Shown piece after piece: positions 19,271 to 29,300 of a stretch of DNA of 64,000 nucleotides. Source of the stretch: Nocardioides agri (GTDB taxonomy: Bacteria > Actinomycetota > Actinomycetes > Propionibacteriales > Nocardioidaceae); assembly GCF_013778305.1 (NCBI RefSeq), contig NZ_JACEIC010000002.1, positions 1,181,708-1,245,707 of the forward strand. Direction: 5' to 3'. Position 1 is the stretch's first letter, and every line of letters starts with the position of its first letter. A program made the position numbers and the translations under genes. Under the pieces are notes generated by a model. That model saw nothing but the letters and a program-made list of their open reading frames with translations. It did not search any database and was not told the DNA's origin.

Positions 19271-19291
19271 CGACCCCCGCGGGGAGGGTCG
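19271..19291 (+). promoter_or_regulatory. Sheath ribosome binding site inside a hairpin
   Basis: CGACCC (19271-19276) can pair with GGGTCG (19286-19291), enclosing the GGGGAGGG Shine-Dalgarno that immediately precedes ATG 19292. An overlapping CCCCGCGGGG palindrome offers a second pairing. The structure could limit sheath translation until opened. Confidence 0.5.
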
Positions 19292-21331
19292 ATGCTGCAG
19301 TTGACGTATCCCGGGGTCTACACCCAGGAGAAGAGCTCGGGGGTCCGCACCATATCCGGTGCCAGCACCTCGGTGGCCCACTTCATCGGGCCGACGCGGA
19401 CCGGAATCGACAACCGGCCCGTGCGCTGCCTCAACTACGGGGACTTCGAGCGGCAGTTCGGAGGTCTGCACCCGCAGAGCTCGTTGTCCTACTCCGTCCT
19501 CCACTTCTTCGCGAACGGCGGGTCTGAGGCCTTCGTGACCAGACTCCCGGTCAGCGGGTCGGCGGCCGCGAGCTCGGTGGTCCCCGGCGCCGGTGCCGGC
19601 GCGACCGCGCTCACCGTGACCGCGTTGGGGACGGGCGCGACGGGCAATGGGATCTTCCTCGAGATCGACTCCTTCGACATCGGCGCCGATCCCTTCAGCG
19701 CGACCGCGGACACCAAGCGGTTCAACCTCACCGTCGTCGACTCCGTGACCGGGACCGTCGAGCGCTTCACCGACCTCACCACCGCCTCGGGCAACGCCAG
19801 GACCGCCGATTCCGTGGTCAACGACCCGGCGACGGGCTCCCGGCTGGTGAAGGTGGCGATGGCCCCGCGCGACGCGGCCGGCCCGGCCCCGACGGGCACG
19901 GTCTACAAGATCGGCGCCGGCCCGGCCACCGCCACCATCGCCGCCGATCTCAAGCTGGTGCTGACGATCACCCGGCGCCAGACGGACGGGACGGCGGACG
20001 CGGCCAACACCGTGACCGCCCTCGAGGTGGTCGCGCTGCCGAGCGGATCGCCGACACCGGCGAGCCCGCGTGAGCTCGTCGCCCGCGTGGTCGGCGCGAT
20101 CAACCAGACGCTGCGCGCCACACCCGCCGAGTTCGGGAAGCTGGCCGGCGCGGAGGTGCAGGGCGAGCTGTTCGAGGGCGGCACACAGTTCCGGTTGTCG
20201 CTGACCCGTCCGACCGGCCCCGCGGGCACGGCACGCGTCCACGACGCCACCGTCACCTTCGCCGGCCCCGCGAGCGGGCCATCCTTGAGCGCCGCCTACA
20301 ACATGGGGTCGGTCGCAACGCCGCACGTGTCCTCGGGCCCGTCGCGGATCCGGCTCGGCATGCCGATCGCCGGCCTGGTCACGACGGCCACCGCTGGTCT
20401 CGACGGCGCTGCGCACGGCCAGCCGTCCGACACGGTCTTCAAGAACGCCGTCACCGCCCTCGACGGGCCTGACCCGTTCTTCAACCTGCTGTGCCTCCCG
20501 GACCTCGTCCGGCCGTCGACGACCGATCCCGCAGTGGCGCAGCACAGCAACGTGGTGGCGGTGTACGCCGAGGCGGCGCGGGTGTGCGCCAAGAAGTTCG
20601 CCTTCCTCGTCGTCGACCCACCACCGCAAGTCAACGACGTGGGCTCTGCCGAGCAGTGGAAGACCATGCAACTGGGCTTCTCCTCCAGCCATGCAGGCGC
20701 CTGGTTCCCGCGCGTCCGGGTCGACGACCCGCTCCAGCCGGGCTCGATCATCAGCCACCCGCCTTCGGGGGCGATCGCTGGCGTGATCGCCCGGACCGAC
20801 GCCCAGGTCGGCGTGTGGCAGGCACCGGCCGGGACCGAAGCGGTTCTGGCAGGCGTCTACGGACCCGCGGTGTCGATCTCCGACCCGGAGCACGGCCTGC
20901 TCAACCCCGTCGGGCTCAACGTGATCCGGCAGTTCCCGATCTACCAGACCGTCGCGTTCGGCTCACGCACCGTGGACGGGTCCAACGCCCTCGGCAGCGA
21001 GTGGAAGTACATCCCGGTGCGGCGCACCGCCGACTACATCCTCCGGTCCCTGTCCGAGGCTCTCCGGTGGGCCGTGCACAAGCCCAACGGGGAAGAGCTC
21101 TGGTCGCAGCTGCGCCTCAACTGCACCTCGTTCATGCAGGGCCTCTACCGCCAGGGGGCTTTCAAGGGAACCTCGGCCCGGCAGGCCTACTTCGTGGCTT
21201 GCGATGCGAGCACCACCACCCAGGTGGACATCGACGCCGGCGTGGTCAACATCGCCATCGGCTTCGCGCCGCTCAAGCCGGCTGAGTTCGTCGTCATCAC
21301 GCTGCGCCAGATCGTGCAGCCGGCGGCCTGA
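19292..21331 (+). CDS. Contractile tail sheath protein (Afp2/Cis2-like)
   Basis: A 679-residue sheath subunit that forms the contracting outer tube. The N-terminus LQLTYPGVYTQEKSSGVRTI is the canonical sheath start, which exchanges strands with neighbouring subunits; GPTRTGIDNRPVRCLNYGDFERQFGG and LSYSVLHFFANGG follow. The C-terminal sheath domain covers about 560-679 (IPVRRTADYILRSLSEALRW, WSQLRLNCTSFMQGLYRQGAFKG, GFAPLKPAEFVVITLRQIV). Residues about 100-400 form variable surface domains. It is the only sheath gene in the cluster, unlike Afp with three. It has a strong ribosome binding site, within a hairpin. Confidence 0.95.
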   Translation: MLQLTYPGVYTQEKSSGVRTISGASTSVAHFIGPTRTGIDNRPVRCLNYGDFERQFGGLHPQSSLSYSVLHFFANGGSEAFVTRLPVSGSAAASSVVPGAGAGATALTVTALGTGATGNGIFLEIDSFDIGADPFSATADTKRFNLTVVDSVTGTVERFTDLTTASGNARTADSVVNDPATGSRLVKVAMAPRDAAGPAPTGTVYKIGAGPATATIAADLKLVLTITRRQTDGTADAANTVTALEVVALPSGSPTPASPRELVARVVGAINQTLRATPAEFGKLAGAEVQGELFEGGTQFRLSLTRPTGPAGTARVHDATVTFAGPASGPSLSAAYNMGSVATPHVSSGPSRIRLGMPIAGLVTTATAGLDGAAHGQPSDTVFKNAVTALDGPDPFFNLLCLPDLVRPSTTDPAVAQHSNVVAVYAEAARVCAKKFAFLVVDPPPQVNDVGSAEQWKTMQLGFSSSHAGAWFPRVRVDDPLQPGSIISHPPSGAIAGVIARTDAQVGVWQAPAGTEAVLAGVYGPAVSISDPEHGLLNPVGLNVIRQFPIYQTVAFGSRTVDGSNALGSEWKYIPVRRTADYILRSLSEALRWAVHKPNGEELWSQLRLNCTSFMQGLYRQGAFKGTSARQAYFVACDASTTTQVDIDAGVVNIAIGFAPLKPAEFVVITLRQIVQPAA

Positions 21332-21345
21332 GGAGGGCAGCAGAC

Positions 21346-21867
21346 ATGGCACAGTTCTCAGTCAACGCGCAGCGGTTGGACCCGTACAAGAACTTCAAGT
21401 TCCGCGTGAAGTGGGATGACCGCTACGTCGCCGGCGTGTCCAAGGTGTCGCTGCTCAAGCGCACGACCGAGGTCGTCAAGCACCGCTCCGGCGGGGACCC
21501 CTCGACGTCGTTCAAGTCGCCGGGCCGCACCGAGTACGACGCCATCACCCTCGAGGCCGGCGTCACCCAGGATCTGGAGTTCGTGAAGTGGGCCAACAAG
21601 GTCTGGAACTTCGGCTCTGGGCTCGGCGGCGAGGTGTCCCTCGCGGACTTCCGCAAGGACATCATCGTCGAGCTCCTCAACGAGGCGGGGCAGGTCGCCC
21701 TCTCCTACGCCGTCTTCCGGTGCTGGGTCTCGGAGTACCAGGCACTGCCTGACCTCGACGCCAACGCCAACGCGGTGGCCATCTCCAAGCTCAAGCTCGA
21801 GAACGAGGGCTGGGAGCGCGACTACGCCGTACTGGAGCCCGGCGAGCCCACCTTCGTCGAGCCCTGA
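21346..21867 (+). CDS. Tail tube protein (T4 gp19 / Afp1-like)
   Basis: A 173-residue inner-tube protein of the T4 gp19 family. FSVNAQRLDPYKNFKFRVKWDDRYVAGVSKVSLLKRTTEVVKHRSGGDPSTSFKSPGRTEYDAITLEAGVTQD is the characteristic tube opening, and a final VAISKLKLENEGWER segment gives the subunit-interface strands. It follows the sheath by 14 nt with GGAGG as its own ribosome binding site, as expected for the second most abundant subunit. Only one tube gene is present; Afp and PVC have separate Afp1 and Afp5, so one protein must fill both positions here. Confidence 0.95.
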   Translation: MAQFSVNAQRLDPYKNFKFRVKWDDRYVAGVSKVSLLKRTTEVVKHRSGGDPSTSFKSPGRTEYDAITLEAGVTQDLEFVKWANKVWNFGSGLGGEVSLADFRKDIIVELLNEAGQVALSYAVFRCWVSEYQALPDLDANANAVAISKLKLENEGWERDYAVLEPGEPTFVEP

Positions 21868-21872
21868 TCGCC

Positions 21873-22607
21873 ATGATCGGGCCGACTGCTCCCGACCTGG
21901 TCCGCTGGTGGCCACCGCCGGCCACCGGCTCCGCGCACGAGCGTGTGATGAGCCTGCTCGTCGCGCTCGACGGGCCGGCCGCGGCACGGGTCACCCTGGG
22001 CACGCACCACCGCGAGCTGCTCGCGCTGCACCGCGACCTCCTGGGGACGACGCTCGAGGCCGTGGTCACCTGCCGGCACTGCGGCACCGACAGCGAGTTC
22101 CCGGTGCCGGCGGAGGCGGTGCTCGACCTGCCGGCACCCGTGCCGGGGAACGTGGTTGCGGTCGAGGTCGGTGGCGCACGCGAGACCTTCCGGTTGCCGA
22201 CGGTCGAGGACCTGGACGCCACCCGCGGCCTGGCCTACGACGATGCCGTACGCCGCCTGGCTGTGCGCACCCACGTGGGCGGTGCGGCTCCGGCCCTCGA
22301 CTCCGGGGACATCGCCCGGCTCACTGCCGCCTGGGACGAGGCCGACCCGGCAGGCGACGTCACCGTCGACGTCGACTGCGTGGGCTGCGGCGTCCCCCTG
22401 GCTGTCTCGGTCGACCCGGCCGAGTTCGTCGCCCGCGATCTCGACCGGTTCCTCGACCGCCTGGTGCGCGAGGTGCACGCGCTCGCGACCGCATACGGCT
22501 GGACCGAGGACGCGATCCTCGCCTTGCCCACCAGCCGGCGTCGTCGCTACCTGGAGCTCGTCGACACCCGGGCCGCGGCGAGATCCCTGACGGCGGTCTC
22601 GTCGTGA
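21873..22607 (+). CDS. T4 gp26-like baseplate hub assembly chaperone
   Basis: A 244-residue protein with the layout of the gp26-like family seen in many contractile clusters: LVRWWPPPATGSAHERVMSLLVALDG at the N-terminus, two Cys pairs (CRHC and CVGC) that look like a zinc ribbon, and the C-terminal DRLVREVHALATAYGWTEDAILALPTSRRRRYLELVDTR. The last segment is the most conserved part of the family. Related T4 proteins help to assemble the hub and are not in the particle. It starts 5 nt after the tube stop. Confidence 0.8.
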   Translation: MIGPTAPDLVRWWPPPATGSAHERVMSLLVALDGPAAARVTLGTHHRELLALHRDLLGTTLEAVVTCRHCGTDSEFPVPAEAVLDLPAPVPGNVVAVEVGGARETFRLPTVEDLDATRGLAYDDAVRRLAVRTHVGGAAPALDSGDIARLTAAWDEADPAGDVTVDVDCVGCGVPLAVSVDPAEFVARDLDRFLDRLVREVHALATAYGWTEDAILALPTSRRRRYLELVDTRAAARSLTAVSS

Positions 22608-23446
22608 CCGAGCACCCCGGCTATCTCGACGCGCTCGCCCGGGCCGCCGGCTGGGAGCGCCCGGCGGACGACCTGGCCGACGCCGCGCGACCGCGACCCC
22701 GGTCCCGCTTCGAGCCCGACGGGCCGCCGGACCTGGCCGGGGACGACGTCGCCTGGGCCGAGACCGCAGTCGAGGCCGACGCGTCGGGTCGGGCCGCCCA
22801 GCCGACACCTCCGAACACGCGACAGGCCGACTCGGAGCAGCCGAGCGAGGACGTGCCTCCGGTCGACCGCCCCGAGCTGCCGGCCACCACGGCCGAGCCG
22901 GCCGCCCCGCCCGTGGCGGCAGCTCCGCAGCGGGTCGCCGCGCAGCCCGCGACCGAGGAGGTGGCCGCACGCGAGCCCGCCCCGGCGCCGACGTACGTCG
23001 AACCGCCGAAGCCTTCCGGGCTGCCCACCGCACCAGTCCCGGACACCCGCGACCGCGCGCCCGCAGAGCCGGCCACGCCGTACCCCCAACCCGAGCCCGA
23101 GCCCGCCCGGGAGCCACGAGAGCCTCACCCGACGGCGACGGAAGCTGTGCCCGTGGACTGGTCCGACCGGGCCTCGCCGCACGAGCCTGGTCCGGCTCCC
23201 GAGCTCGCCCACGAAGCTCGTCTGGTCGCGCGGCCTGAGCAGGTGGTCGCCACCGAGGAGTCCGCGCCCGCCGAGCCCGAGGCCGACGGCGGTCCGACCG
23301 TCGTCGTCGAGATCGGTCGCATCGAGGTCAGACTGGCATCCGAGCCGGGCGCCGCCCCGCGGCCCGCAGCCATCCGCCCGCCGCCGGGCCCGTCGCTCGC
23401 CGACTACCTGCGCGACCGGTCGGCCGGCGAAGGACGACCGGCATGA
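22604..23446 (+). CDS. Proline-rich contractile-cluster protein, Afp6-position
   Basis: A 280-residue protein with short ordered ends joined by a long, disordered Pro/Ala/Glu linker (about 40-235). N-terminus: EHPGYLDALARAAGWERP. C-terminus: VVVEIGRIEVRLASEPG followed by PPPGPSLADYLRDRSAG, a pattern (IGRIEVR then a Pro-rich run and SLADYL) I know from small proteins in many eCIS clusters; no function is assigned. The GTG start overlaps the previous stop by 4 nt. It might link the cap or wedge parts or act as an adaptor. It should not be taken as a tape measure, as it lacks long helices. Confidence 0.7.
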   Translation: MTEHPGYLDALARAAGWERPADDLADAARPRPRSRFEPDGPPDLAGDDVAWAETAVEADASGRAAQPTPPNTRQADSEQPSEDVPPVDRPELPATTAEPAAPPVAAAPQRVAAQPATEEVAAREPAPAPTYVEPPKPSGLPTAPVPDTRDRAPAEPATPYPQPEPEPAREPREPHPTATEAVPVDWSDRASPHEPGPAPELAHEARLVARPEQVVATEESAPAEPEADGGPTVVVEIGRIEVRLASEPGAAPRPAAIRPPPGPSLADYLRDRSAGEGRPA

Positions 23447-24174
23447 GCGCCCGCTTCGCGATCCCGGCGACGACCTTCGTGCTGCGCGGGATCGTCCAGG
23501 AGCGGCTCAACCTGTCCTACCCGGCGACGCTGACGGCACCTGTGGTGTCGGTGGAGCCCCCGCCGCGCCCGTCGCCGACCAACGGCAATCCCGCGGGTGG
23601 CGGCGCCGCGCAGCCGGAGCCCGCCCGGCTCCACCTCTTCTGCCACCACGTCGCGCTCAACCCGGCGTGGCGCAACATGTACGAACCCCACGTCGACTCC
23701 GCCGGCAAGCGCATCGGTCCGTCCCCGCTGGCCGTCGACCTCCACTACCTCCTGGCCGCCACCGGACTCGACCTCGAGCGCGAGGTGCTCCTCGGTCTCG
23801 GGATCGCCGCGCTCAACCGGTTCGGCGTCGTGCCACGACCCAAGATCGCCGCGATACTGGGCGCTGTCGCGGTGCCGGGGACGCCGGCCAGGATCACCGA
23901 CCTGATCCCCGACGAGCAGCTCCAGGATCCGCAGGAGCAGCCTCAGCAGATCACGATCAGCCAGCAACCGGTCGACCTGGACATGTCGACGCGGATCTGG
24001 TCGGCGTTCCAGTCACCACTGCGGCCCTCGGCGTACTTCCTGGTCACCACCGTGTTCCTCGAGGTCGACGAGACCCTGCCCGCGACGAAGGACGTGGACG
24101 ACCTGAAGATCGGCGTCCGGCCCGACGTCAGCGGCGCGGATGCGGACCCGGCCGACGTGGTGACGACGTCATGA
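23443..24174 (+). CDS. DUF4255 cap protein (Afp16/Pvc16-like)
   Basis: A 243-residue protein of the DUF4255 family, which terminates the tube distal end in Afp and PVC particles. Family marks are VLRGIVQERLNLSYP at the N-terminus, HLFCHHVALNPAWRN, PLAVDLHYLLAATG and EVLLGLGIAALNRFGVV, then the acidic C-terminal strand pair LDMSTRIWSAFQSPLRPSAYFLVTTVFLEVD. A short Pro-rich insert at about 30-55 breaks the first strand pair. It overlaps both neighbours by 4 nt. Confidence 0.92.
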   Translation: MSARFAIPATTFVLRGIVQERLNLSYPATLTAPVVSVEPPPRPSPTNGNPAGGGAAQPEPARLHLFCHHVALNPAWRNMYEPHVDSAGKRIGPSPLAVDLHYLLAATGLDLEREVLLGLGIAALNRFGVVPRPKIAAILGAVAVPGTPARITDLIPDEQLQDPQEQPQQITISQQPVDLDMSTRIWSAFQSPLRPSAYFLVTTVFLEVDETLPATKDVDDLKIGVRPDVSGADADPADVVTTS

Positions 24175-26147
24175 CCACGACAGACCGACGCTCCTGCCTC
24201 GAGGTCAGCCGCGAGGCAGCCCTGGTCGCCCTGGCCGGCGCGCCCGACGCGTTCGCGGACTGGTGGCGCTGGTGGGAGGCGCAGGACGGCGACGCCTCGG
24301 TACGCCGCCTGGTCGCCGGCTTCGCCCTGTCCCGCCCCGAGGCAGAGTTGGTCGCGCTGCTGCTGGCCGCCGCCGCGAGCGAGCCGGTCGCCCGGGCGGT
24401 GTCCACGGCCGTCGACACCGAAGGTGGCGTCGGTGGGGCGGGGTTGCCGCTGTGGCTGGCCTGCCGCGTGGTGGCCGGGCTCGACGCCTCCGCCCTGGCG
24501 CGGTCTGCGCCGTTGCTGCGCCTCGGTCTGGTGGAGATCACCGAGGGGGCGCCCCGGATCGAGACCCGGATGCGCCTGGTCGACGCGCTGGTCGACCGGC
24601 TGCTCGGCGACCCCGTGCTCGACCCGGTGCTGACCGCGCGCATGCAGCTGCTGCCGGATGCGCCGCCGGGGATGCGCGAGCCCCAGCAGGGAGACCAGGA
24701 CCTCGCGGCCGTCTCCACGGCGAGCCGACGCCTGGCCGAGGAGCTGTCCACTGCGCTCGGCACCCGAGGCCCTCTCGGCGTGCCGCCCCTGGTCCTGGCC
24801 CGTCGGTCCGGGACCGCGGAGCTCGGTCGCGCCCTCCGGACACTCGGGTTGCTGCCGTGGTCGCTGGCGGCCACCTCCCTGCCCGACGACCCCGACGAGA
24901 TCGAGTCCCTGGCGCTGCGCTGGAGCCGGGAGGCGGCTCTCGACGCGATCGCGCTCGTTGTCCACGACGACGCGGTCGGGTCACGTCCTGCGCTCGGCAG
25001 CTTCCTGGACCGGGTGCTCGGGCACGTCGTCCTCACCGCACCCCAGGCGCCAGCGGAGCTGTCCCGCGGTGTCCATGTCCTGACCGAGCGGCCGGACGGC
25101 CCCGACGCGATGCTGCTGCGGTGGGCGCGGGAGCTCGGACCGGAGCGGACCCGTCGGGTCGGTCCGGCGCTCGGTCCGGTGGCAGCCCACTTCCGGCTCG
25201 ACGAGCCGACGGTGGCCCGCACCGCGGCCACCGCCGGCCCGGCCATCGACGCGGCCGGAGACGACACCGAGATGGCGGCGGCGGCGCTCTGGCACGTCGC
25301 CGCGCGCGCCGTCACCCCCGTTCCCCGGCCCGGCATCCGGATCGTCGAGCCGGCGTACACGTGGGAGGACCTGGTCCTCCAGCCCGAGACCGAGGCCACG
25401 CTCCGTCGGGTCGAGGCACACGTGCGGTTCGCCGCCCGGGTCCTCGACGACTGGGGCTTCGCGGCGCGGCTCGGGGGGCGCGAGGGCTGGCGCGGACGCG
25501 GCGTTGCGGCACTCTTCGCAGGGCCGTCGGGCACCGGAAAGACGATGGCGGCGGAGGTGATCGCGGCTTCGCTCGACCTGCGGGTGATGTCGATCGACCT
25601 GAGCCAGGTGATCTCGAAGTTCGTGGGCGAGACCTCCAAGAACATCGCCGCGGCCTTCGACGAGGCCGAGCGCTCGGGCGCCGTGATGGTGTGGAACGAG
25701 GGCGACGCGGTGTGGGGCACCCGCGGCGGCGTGGGGAACGCCGTCGACCGGCACGTCAACGCCGAGGTCGGCGACCTCCTCCAGCGCATCGAGGAGTTCT
25801 CCGGGTTCACGCTCGTCACCACCAACCTGCGGCAGGCGATCGACCCGGCCTTCCTGCGCCGGTTCCGGTTCGTCGTCGACTTCCCGGTCCCGTCCGAGGC
25901 CGAGCGCCTGCGGCTGTGGCGCTCCGCCTTCCCCGCGGCCACCCCGGTCGAGCCGCTCGAGTGGGAGCGGCTGGCCGGCCTGCCGCTGACGGGCGGCTCG
26001 ATCCGCAACGTCGCCCTCGGCGCGGCCTTCCTCGCCGCGTCGGCCGGGACGTCGGTGACCCGCACGATGATCGAGGCCGAGCTCGGCCAGGAGATGCGCA
26101 AGCAGGACCTGCCGATGCCGCGACTGACCTGGTCGGAACCGTCGTGA
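24171..26147 (+). CDS. AAA+ ATPase (Afp15/Cis15-like) with altered Walker B
   Basis: A 658-residue AAA+ ATPase of the type encoded in nearly all eCIS clusters, thought to help assembly. The N-terminal 380 residues are alpha-helical and contain no recognised motif. Walker A is GPSGTGKT at 451-458. Walker B reads VMVWNEGDAVW: the Asp of the usual DEADAL is Asn509 while Glu510 remains. Sensor 1 (VTTNLRQAIDPAFLRRF) and the arginine-finger region are intact. The N change could slow Mg-dependent hydrolysis. It overlaps both neighbours by 4 nt. Confidence 0.93.
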   Translation: MTTTDRRSCLEVSREAALVALAGAPDAFADWWRWWEAQDGDASVRRLVAGFALSRPEAELVALLLAAAASEPVARAVSTAVDTEGGVGGAGLPLWLACRVVAGLDASALARSAPLLRLGLVEITEGAPRIETRMRLVDALVDRLLGDPVLDPVLTARMQLLPDAPPGMREPQQGDQDLAAVSTASRRLAEELSTALGTRGPLGVPPLVLARRSGTAELGRALRTLGLLPWSLAATSLPDDPDEIESLALRWSREAALDAIALVVHDDAVGSRPALGSFLDRVLGHVVLTAPQAPAELSRGVHVLTERPDGPDAMLLRWARELGPERTRRVGPALGPVAAHFRLDEPTVARTAATAGPAIDAAGDDTEMAAAALWHVAARAVTPVPRPGIRIVEPAYTWEDLVLQPETEATLRRVEAHVRFAARVLDDWGFAARLGGREGWRGRGVAALFAGPSGTGKTMAAEVIAASLDLRVMSIDLSQVISKFVGETSKNIAAAFDEAERSGAVMVWNEGDAVWGTRGGVGNAVDRHVNAEVGDLLQRIEEFSGFTLVTTNLRQAIDPAFLRRFRFVVDFPVPSEAERLRLWRSAFPAATPVEPLEWERLAGLPLTGGSIRNVALGAAFLAASAGTSVTRTMIEAELGQEMRKQDLPMPRLTWSEPS

Positions 26148-26368
26148 CCGCCCCGCGCGAGCTGCGCGTCCAGGTGGGCACCCTGCGGGTGGTGGGTGGC
26201 TCGACCATCGAGGCCCGGCGCATCGCCGACGCCCTGCCGGTTGCGCTCGAACGCGCGCTCGCCGGCCGACGGGCCACCGCGCCCGGACCCGCGGACCTCG
26301 TGGCGGACGCCGTCGCCAGCCGGGTCCGCCGCGAGTCGAGCGACGCCTGGGCGGAGGTGGGCCCGTGA
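26144..26368 (+). CDS. Small conserved contractile-cluster protein
   Basis: A 74-residue protein, GTG start, that overlaps the ATPase stop and the DUF4157 start by 4 nt each. Visible features are an N-terminal strand pair (ELRVQVGTLRVVG) and an amphipathic helix (ARRIADALPVALERALAGR) followed by a short C-terminal helix. The VQVGTLRVVG strand resembles the VEIGRIEVR strand of the Afp6-position protein. It is too short to assign; a chaperone or adaptor for the protein encoded next is possible. Confidence 0.65.
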   Translation: MTAPRELRVQVGTLRVVGGSTIEARRIADALPVALERALAGRRATAPGPADLVADAVASRVRRESSDAWAEVGP

Positions 26369-29300
26369 GGCAGCTGACCCAGGCGGTGCGCCCGGCCCCG
26401 GTGACCGCGAGGCCGGTGCCGCGTGCCACGGCGCGCCCGGTCTCGAAGGCGGCGGCTCCGGCCGCTCCGGCCTTCGTGACCCCACCGGTCGCCTCCGTCC
26501 TCGCGGAGGAGGGTCGCCCCCTGCCCGCGCCGGTGCGCTCGGAGATGGAGACGGCGCTCGGCCACGACCTCGGCTCGGTCCGCGTGCACGACGGCGCCGG
26601 CTCCGCGCGCGCAGCAGAGGAGGCCGACGCTCGCGCGTTCACGGTCGGCGACCACGTCGGCTTCGGCAGTGCCGGCTTCCACCCCGAGACGCCGGAGGGG
26701 CGCGGTCTCCTCGCCCACGAGCTGGTCCACGTCCTCCAGGGCGGCGCCTCCGACCACGCGCGCGCCGAGGCGGAGGCGGCCTCGGCCGTCGCGAGCCTCG
26801 CCCGCGGCGAGCGGCCCACGTTCACCCGTCACCGGGGGCGGGCCACCCTGCACCGCGCCCCCAACGACGCACCGGCGCCGCCATCCGTGCCGGCGCCGCC
26901 GCCCGCGTCGGCCCCGGGTGCGGCCGCCGCGCCCGCGATCACGCCCACGCAGCCCGCGCCTGCCGGGATCCCGGCGGTGCGCCTGCCGACGGGCCTGAAC
27001 GTCGTCACCGACACCCCTCCGGGCATCGGCACCACCGAGCTGGTCGTCCAGGTCCCCCAGTTCTCGCTGCCCCTGGAGAAGGGCGCCGGGCCGTGGGTCC
27101 AGCAGGCCTACAACGATGCCGGGAACGGCGGCCGGCTGGTGTTCAGTCCTCTCATCGAGGGCGGCTCGGTCGCGGCGTACAAGGAGGGCACGGAGGACTA
27201 CAAGTCCGTCTGGCTCAACAAGTTCGGGTTCACCAGCACCGCCGCGATGGCCAACGCCTTCACCTCCTCGACCGACCCCGCCGTCCGTGCCAGCCTGCAG
27301 GACCCGGCGGTCCGCGACACCGTCCACAAGCTGCGGACCAACCTGAGGGACGCCCACTGCGACATCGACCACATCGTCGAGAAGCAGATCGGCGGGACGT
27401 CGATCCCGTCCAACCTGCAGCTGCTCACCAGCAGCAAGAATCAAGCCTCCGGACGGCAGACCTACCAGTCGCTCGTCGCGCTCGTGAACGCGATCCGCGC
27501 ATCCGACATGCGGGGCCCCAACGTGCGGAACCTGCAGATCCGCCTCCGTGCCGCCACCGTCCCGCAGGGCACCAGCGATCCCAGCTTCGTCATCGAGGAC
27601 CACCTGCGCGCCGGGCGGGTTGTGGGCCGCGCCGACGTGCAGGCGCAGGCCGCTGGCAAGCCGGTCAGCCTCCGGGCCGGCGGCATGTCGGAGACCGCGC
27701 AGCTGCGCGACACCGGCGACACGACCCTCGACAGCATGAACCGGCGACTGGTCCCAGCGATGCGACTGACCACCTACCGACGAGGTGCCCAAGGCGCCAA
27801 CAGCGCCCAGGACACCATCCTGGCCGAGCTCGACAGCCGGGCGATGCGGGCGAGCGGCTCGGGAGCGGGAGTGCGGCTCGTCGCCCGGCGCCCCGCGGCG
27901 TCGGCCGGTGACGGTCCGCCCGCCGCCACCCAGCCGCCTCAGGGCGCGGCGCCGGAGCCGACCGCAGCGCCGGCGGGCGAGACCCGCGAGCTGCGCCTGG
28001 AGGACCGCAACCAGCGGCTGAACTTCTTCTATCCCTACCTGAGCCCGGGCGAGCTCACCCAGCTCTCGCTCGATGAGCAGGGCAGCCTCAGCGGCACCGG
28101 CTTCATCCGACCGACGATCCCGATCTTCGAGCGGCTCAACGTCACCTTCAGCCGCGACACCCTCGCCCTGGTCGCCCCGCTCGACAAGGACAAGCTGCGA
28201 TCGCCGTTCCCGGCCGGCTTCCGCTTCACCGGCGGCGAGCTCGCGTTGCAGCTCTCCCCCGAGCTCATCCCGCGCGGCAACCTGACGTTCTCGGTCGGCC
28301 CCGCCGCGCAACCGCTGATCAACGGGGCGCTCTCGGTGACGATGACCAGCGGCGTCCTGGTCGCCAGCGGCGACCTCACCCCTGCGCGGCCGATCCCCGG
28401 CATCAGCTCGGCCTCCGGCAATGTCACCTGGCGTTCGGACACCGGCTGGCAGGGGGCCATCCGGGCCACCTCGTCCTCGATCCCCAACACCACGGCCAAC
28501 CTCGTGCTCGGGTTCCGCACCGAGGGCCAGCGGTTCGCGCCGTACGCGGAGGGAGGGCTGGTCAGCCGGGTGCGCAACGCCGAGCTCGGGCTCAACGCCT
28601 CGTGGCACGGCGGTCCCGTCAGCTATCGCGGCCACGCCGTGGTCGAGCGGCCCCTGCCCATGGTGGATCGGATCCGTCTCGACGGCAGCTACGGCGAGCG
28701 CGGGCTGCACCTGCACGGCAACGCGCCGATCCGCTGGCGCAACATCGACTCGAGCATCGACCTGAACTACGACCGGCGCCCGGACGAGGCCGAGGGCCGC
28801 TTCTCGGGAACCGCCACCTTCGCGATCCGCACGCCGAAGGCCGAGGGCAGCGCGACGCTGACCTACGACGACCAGGGCCGGTTCACCGGCCGCGGGATGG
28901 TCGCCTATCAGGTGACCCCCAACCTGCGACCCCAGCTCGGCATCGAGCTGACCGCCGACCGCCGCGTGAAGCTGACCGGCGAGGTGCGGCTCAACGACAT
29001 CGAGCTGACGCGGCGGTGGCCCTCGGCCGAGGGCGGCCGCATCTCGATCATCAGCGGCCTCGGGGTGAAGTTCAGCATCCCTACGCCGGTGCCGGCTGTC
29101 ACCGCGTACGGCGAGATCCGGGGCTCGCTCGGGCTCGGGTACGGCGTCGGGCCGGTGATGCTGCGCGGTGTCATCTTCACCGGCGAGCTCTACCCGTTCG
29201 AGGACGACCCGCAGGTCCGGGCCCGGCTCCGCGGCAGCTTCGTCGTCCCGGCCTACGCCGAGCTGTACGGCACGTTCGGCGCCTACATCGGGCTCGAGGT

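Noticed and set aside
19106..19291. A longer N-terminus for the sheath protein
   Set aside because: The extra 62 residues overlap the LuxR gene, are Arg/Gly/Pro-rich and lie before the canonical sheath start with its ribosome binding site.
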